Positions 60,252 through 64,000 of a stretch of DNA of 64,000 bases are shown here, one piece after another. The translations under genes were made by a program, and so were the position numbers. Each line of letters opens with the position of its first letter. Positions within the stretch are counted from its first letter, which is position 1. This DNA comes from Desulfobacula toluolica Tol2 (lineage in GTDB: Bacteria > Desulfobacterota > Desulfobacteria > Desulfobacterales > Desulfobacteraceae), in NCBI RefSeq assembly GCF_000307105.1, contig NC_018645.1, positions 3,371,501 to 3,435,500 on the forward strand, written 5' to 3'. A model generated the notes under the pieces. The model searched no databases and was not told the origin of the DNA. It saw nothing but the letters and a program-made list of their open reading frames with translations.

Positions 60252-62192
60252 TTAATTCAAAAATTCAGGATCATAATTGATTTCACACTGTTTTTTTAAT
60301 TCAGCCATCCATGCCTGAAACGATTGGGCCTGTTTTCTCCAGATAATTTCATCTTTTATACTGTTAATATTTTCTGAAATTTCAGATTCTTCGGGTAATT
60401 GTCGTTCTTTTAAACCGATAATACAAAAACCGCCTGAAGTTTTAATTATTTCAGGATAAATTGTGTTATTATTATTCAATGAAAAACTTGCCTGGATAAA
60501 TTCAGGAGAATTACCTACTCCTTCGACATTGCCGTTTCTTATAAATAATTCCGTGGATTTAATGTTTAGTTTATGGTCATTAGCCAACTTATCCAATATT
60601 TTTTTTACCGATTTTTCTGTATCCAGTACTTTGGTGTCTGATTTTTTTATCTCAAGGGCTTTGGTGAGATACAACTGAGCATCTTCTTTTGCCCGTGCTA
60701 TTTGCATTTTTGTCTTAAGCGCTTTTCGAACCCTGTCTTTTACAATATCAAGTTCCTGAACAACAGGATCAATCTTTTTAACCACCTTGATCAAATAATA
60801 AGAGTCACCAAATTGTTTTACATCACTGATATCATCCAGAGGAAGCTCAAAAGCAGCCCTTGCAAAGCCTTTATTATCAGCAATATTAATCCCTTCTCCA
60901 AGGATACTGAACTCTTTGGTTGTAATGATGTTTTGCTTGGCGATAAGGGCGACCTGTTCTAAATCGTCTCCGTCAATCACGGCATCAAATGCTTCCCCGG
61001 CTTTATCGTAAGCTAAATTCTGCAGTTTTTGTTGTTTCAGCTCTTTTTTAATTTTTTCCGAACTCTGGGCCAACGTTTTAGTGGAAGCATCAAATTTGGC
61101 TATGATTTTAATGATATGCCAGCCAAATCGAGTTCGCACAGGAGTACTTATTTCACCGGCCTTCATAGCAAAGGCCTTGTCAGCAAAAGGTTTCACCATA
61201 CTTTGTTTTTCAAACACACCCAGGTATCCTCCGTTCTCTTTTGAAGGCCCTTCTGAATATTGTTTTGCAAGCAGTTCAAAATCCTGTCCTTCATCAACAG
61301 CCTTCACATATATTTCCCGGGCTCTTTTTTCTGTTGCCTTAACAACTTCTTCTTCGGCATCTTCACTGACTTTAATTAAAATATGCCTGGCTTCAATTTT
61401 TTGTGGTATTTTAAATTGTTCCGGGTTTTGTTCGTAATACTCTTTAATATCGGATTCTGTGACACTTACGGTATCTTTATAATCTTCAGGAGAAAATTTC
61501 AAATACACTGCCTTGATTTTAGGCTCAGATTTATATTGATCTTTATTTTCAATATAAGACGCTTTGATCTGGTCTTCATCCGGATGAATATCTGAATAAT
61601 CTTTAGGATCAAACAGCAAATAATCAACTGCAATTTTTGTATTTTGAAATAAATACCAGTTCCTTGCTTCAAGGTCTGATACATTCACAGCACTCAGCAC
61701 CATATCTTTAATCTTTTGCTGTCTGATTGAATTGATTTGAAGCTCTTCAAAAATTTCAGGATTCAAAGAATTCAAACTTAAGACTTTTTTATACTGCTCT
61801 AAATCAAATTTTCCATCTTTTTGAAATGCTTTAATTGAAAGCAGAGTTTCTTGAAGTTCTTTATCAGAAACATTAATCTTGAGTTTGTCGGCCTGGGCTA
61901 AAATTATTTTTTGTTCAATTAATGAATCAAGCGCCTGTTGTTTTACATTAAGTGCTTTCAGAATATCATCATTTAAATTTTTTCCAAATCTTGCCCGCAT
62001 TTGATCAACAATCGACTTATATGCCTGCTGATACTCCTTTATGGTAATCGGGTCATCATTGATAGTTGCAATTGAATCATTTCTTTTTGTTCCGAATGAT
62101 CCCACACCGAGAAACACAAACACGATAACAATGATCCCAAGAAATAATTTAATGATCCAGTTTCCGGTATTTTCACGCAAGTAACGCAGCAT
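60252..62192 (-). CDS. ppiD: Periplasmic folding chaperone PpiD
   Basis: A 646-residue membrane-anchored SurA/PpiD protein: MLRYLRENTGNWIIKLFLGI begins the anchor, followed by a SurA-N chaperone domain, a parvulin domain (ARHILIKVSE, EGPSKENGGYLGVFEKQSMV, RFGWHIIKI) and a second, less conserved region. It assists folding of secreted and outer-membrane proteins. AAGGAG lies seven bases before ATG 62192. It forms an operon with the M16 protease downstream. Confidence 0.92.
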   Translation of the reverse strand: MLRYLRENTGNWIIKLFLGIIVIVFVFLGVGSFGTKRNDSIATINDDPITIKEYQQAYKSIVDQMRARFGKNLNDDILKALNVKQQALDSLIEQKIILAQADKLKINVSDKELQETLLSIKAFQKDGKFDLEQYKKVLSLNSLNPEIFEELQINSIRQQKIKDMVLSAVNVSDLEARNWYLFQNTKIAVDYLLFDPKDYSDIHPDEDQIKASYIENKDQYKSEPKIKAVYLKFSPEDYKDTVSVTESDIKEYYEQNPEQFKIPQKIEARHILIKVSEDAEEEVVKATEKRAREIYVKAVDEGQDFELLAKQYSEGPSKENGGYLGVFEKQSMVKPFADKAFAMKAGEISTPVRTRFGWHIIKIIAKFDASTKTLAQSSEKIKKELKQQKLQNLAYDKAGEAFDAVIDGDDLEQVALIAKQNIITTKEFSILGEGINIADNKGFARAAFELPLDDISDVKQFGDSYYLIKVVKKIDPVVQELDIVKDRVRKALKTKMQIARAKEDAQLYLTKALEIKKSDTKVLDTEKSVKKILDKLANDHKLNIKSTELFIRNGNVEGVGNSPEFIQASFSLNNNNTIYPEIIKTSGGFCIIGLKERQLPEESEISENINSIKDEIIWRKQAQSFQAWMAELKKQCEINYDPEFLN

Positions 62193-62353
62193 CAATATTC
62201 TCCTTAACTCTCCTGTAAAATAAAACTCATTATGATTAAACAAAATGTATTATAGTAGCTTTTCATAAAAGCCTGTGTCAAGATTATTATTAGGAGTGCG
62301 ATCACCCCGGTCTTTTCTGTAAAAAGTATAATTGATATCCTTTTGCATTAGTA

Positions 62354-62423
62354 TTAGTGGCTTTTGGAATCATTATACAATTGATTAAAACCTTCTTTGT
62401 TCTGACTTGTCCAGGTCAGGTTT
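62354..62423 (+). repeat. Dispersed repeat family 2, copy 2
   Basis: Its first 33 bases are identical to 32005-32037. The following AAAACCTTCTTTGTTCTGAC and AGGTCAGGTTTT keep the hairpin (AACCT with AGGTT) despite base changes. It lies between ppiD and the chemotaxis receptor gene. Confidence 0.75.
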
Positions 62424-62439
62424 TATATTTTATACAGGA

Positions 62440-64000
62440 TTAAAAATCTTCAAACGACTCATTTTCATCAAAGGGTATAATTTGATTCGATTTGATTTCT
62501 TGTTTACTGGTAGCCGTTATTTTGTTTTGATTTAAGCCAATAGAATGAGATTTATAAGAAAAGAAGGGGGCTTTTTTTTTGTTTATCAAAACATTTGTCC
62601 TGTCTTCTTTGCCGCTCACCAAAAGAACAAGATCAGCCACATAATCCCTTAGTTGTTCTGCCTGGGAACTCATCTCTTCTGATGCGGAAGCGGATTCTTC
62701 AGCATTGGTGGCATTTTGTTGAACCACTTTGTCCATTTCGTAAATAGCGTTATTGACCTGATCAATTCCATCAGACTGGTCTCTGGATGCTTCTGAAATT
62801 TCAACAACCAGATCACCAACCTTACTGCTGCTTTCAGCCACATCCCTAAAAGAATCGCTGGTTTTTAAAACTATTGCTGATCCATCGCTGATTTTTTTTA
62901 CAGTATCTTTAATCAACTCTGCCGTATCTTTTGCAGCATTAGCAGCCCGCATGGCAAGATTTCTGACCTCATCTGCAACGACGGCGAATCCTGCTCCGGC
63001 TTCGCCTGCACGAGCAGCCTCAACGGCAGCATTCAATGCCAGAAGATTTGTCTGAAATGCAATTTCATCAATTGTTTTGATGATCTTGGAAGTTTCTTCA
63101 CTTGCTTTTGAAATATCATTCATGGAAAGAGTAAGTTGTTTCATTGATTCATTTGCCTCAGTAACGACATGATTTGCCTGTTTCATGAGACGGTCGGCAT
63201 TGCTTGAATTTTCAGCATTTTTCTTTGTCATTGAAGACATCTCTTCTATTGATGCAGAAGTTTCTTCAATAGAGGATGCCTGCTGGGAAGAGCCCTCTGC
63301 AAGAGACTGGCTGGCAGAGGATACCTGAATCGAAGCTGATGCAACCTGGTTAGCCCCTTCTTCCATTCCGTTGATAATCCTGTTGATTGGATTCACAATT
63401 GACTGTGTAATTAAGAATATTATTGCTGCAATAATAATAACGCAAACAACACCGATAATAATGCTTGTGTTACGCATCTGATAAACCGGAGCAAAAATTT
63501 CAGCCTTGTCTGCTGTTGACGCAACTATCCAACCCAAATTCGGTTCTTCTGCAAATGCAACTGTTTTATTAACACCTTCAAAGCTATAGTTTATCAGCCC
63601 TTTTTTTTGTTTCAGCATTTGGCGGCCGAAATCATATTGACTGATATCCAGTGTTAATATCTTTGATTTATCCGGATGGGCCAGTATAATTCCCTCATTA
63701 CTGCTGATATATGCATATCCTGTTTCTCCGACTTTTTCGGAATCAACAAATTCTTTTGTAAAATGATTCAAATTAATGGCTCCAAAAAGCACGCCTACTA
63801 TGGTATTTTTTTGCTTAACCGGATAAGAGATGCAAAAGACAGGATTTCCTGAAACTTTGCTTTTGATTATGTCTGAAACAGATACCTTTCCTGAAAAAGC
63901 TTCTTTAAAATAACTCCGATTTGAGATATTCATTGATCCGATCATACCGGTTTCAGATGACGCTATAATCTTGCCCCCTGGACCAGCCAGGGCGATAAGT
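62440..64000 (-). CDS. Methyl-accepting chemotaxis protein (5' end outside window)
   Basis: At least 520 residues, open to the right edge, so the N-terminus is missing. Visible parts: a dCache-type sensor ([31 protein letters not shown]), one membrane helix ([20 protein letters not shown]), a HAMP-like linker and the cytoplasmic signalling helix with the conserved hairpin [20 protein letters not shown] followed by [18 protein letters not shown]. The preceding transmembrane helix should be upstream. The ligand is unknown. No CheA/CheW genes are in the window. Confidence 0.93.
   Translation of the reverse strand, partial: LIALAGPGGKIIASSETGMIGSMNISNRSYFKEAFSGKVSVSDIIKSKVSGNPVFCISYPVKQKNTIVGVLFGAINLNHFTKEFVDSEKVGETGYAYISSNEGIILAHPDKSKILTLDISQYDFGRQMLKQKKGLINYSFEGVNKTVAFAEEPNLGWIVASTADKAEIFAPVYQMRNTSIIIGVVCVIIIAAIIFLITQSIVNPINRIINGMEEGANQVASASIQVSSASQSLAEGSSQQASSIEETSASIEEMSSMTKKNAENSSNADRLMKQANHVVTEANESMKQLTLSMNDISKASEETSKIIKTIDEIAFQTNLLALNAAVEAARAGEAGAGFAVVADEVRNLAMRAANAAKDTAELIKDTVKKISDGSAIVLKTSDSFRDVAESSSKVGDLVVEISEASRDQSDGIDQVNNAIYEMDKVVQQNATNAEESASASEEMSSQAEQLRDYVADLVLLVSGKEDRTNVLINKKKAPFFSYKSHSIGLNQNKITATSKQEIKSNQIIPFDENESFEDF

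Overview
The window looks like chromosomal DNA of a strictly anaerobic sulfate reducer of the Desulfobacteraceae type (Desulfobacula/Desulfobacter-like). This is inferred from gene content: two very long HdrA proteins, MvhD-type adaptors, a FlxABCD-like module, a Na+-translocating Nqr complex, a cysteine-type formate dehydrogenase with NuoE/NuoF partners, and low to moderate GC. No rRNA or tRNA gene was seen.

Layout. 1-2966 (minus): the start of a BREX phage-defence operon, brxA-brxB-brxC, with brxC cut by the window edge. 3247-3846: a gamma-class carbonic anhydrase. 3849-4401: a scar with remnants of a methyltransferase and an AAA ATPase. 4402-10163 (minus): a complete nqrABCDEF operon whose NqrA carries two RnfC-like [4Fe-4S] motifs. 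10603-11612: a small conserved protein and a cyclophilin. 12231-20851: an Hdr/Flx electron-transfer operon (HdrD-like, HdrA, MvhD/FlxD, FlxC, FlxB, FlxA), then a HesB/IscA-like protein and a RelE-like protein. 20939-31597: a second redox cluster (HdrA, MvhD with a C-terminal extension, FdhA, NuoE-like, NuoF-like). Its NuoF-like gene is split by an intact IS3-family element (29187-30610) flanked by a GGG target duplication; removing the element restores the frame exactly.

32115-44228 holds the most unusual locus: two divergent arms of exported proteins. At the centre is a secreted protein made almost wholly of seven 36-residue repeats (37073-37894). Next to it lie a small secreted protein with one unit-like segment, several CsgG-like or FlgT/LPP20-like lipoproteins and periplasmic proteins, a GIN-domain adhesin, a CsgG/fibronectin-III protein and small secreted proteins. 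I read it as a candidate uncharacterised curli-like (functional amyloid or beta-solenoid fibre) export system. It is flanked by a Deg-type protease on one side and by an OmpR-type two-component system plus a DegP-type protease on the other.

47892-62192 is mostly housekeeping and envelope maintenance: inositol-phosphatase family, RbgA GTPase, Prc protease, parvulin, AsmA-like protein, RecX, asparaginase-like, PilZ, M16 protease and PpiD. A chemotaxis receptor runs off the right edge (62440-64000). Two families of short dispersed intergenic repeats with hairpin potential (four copies and two copies) link otherwise unrelated intergenic regions.
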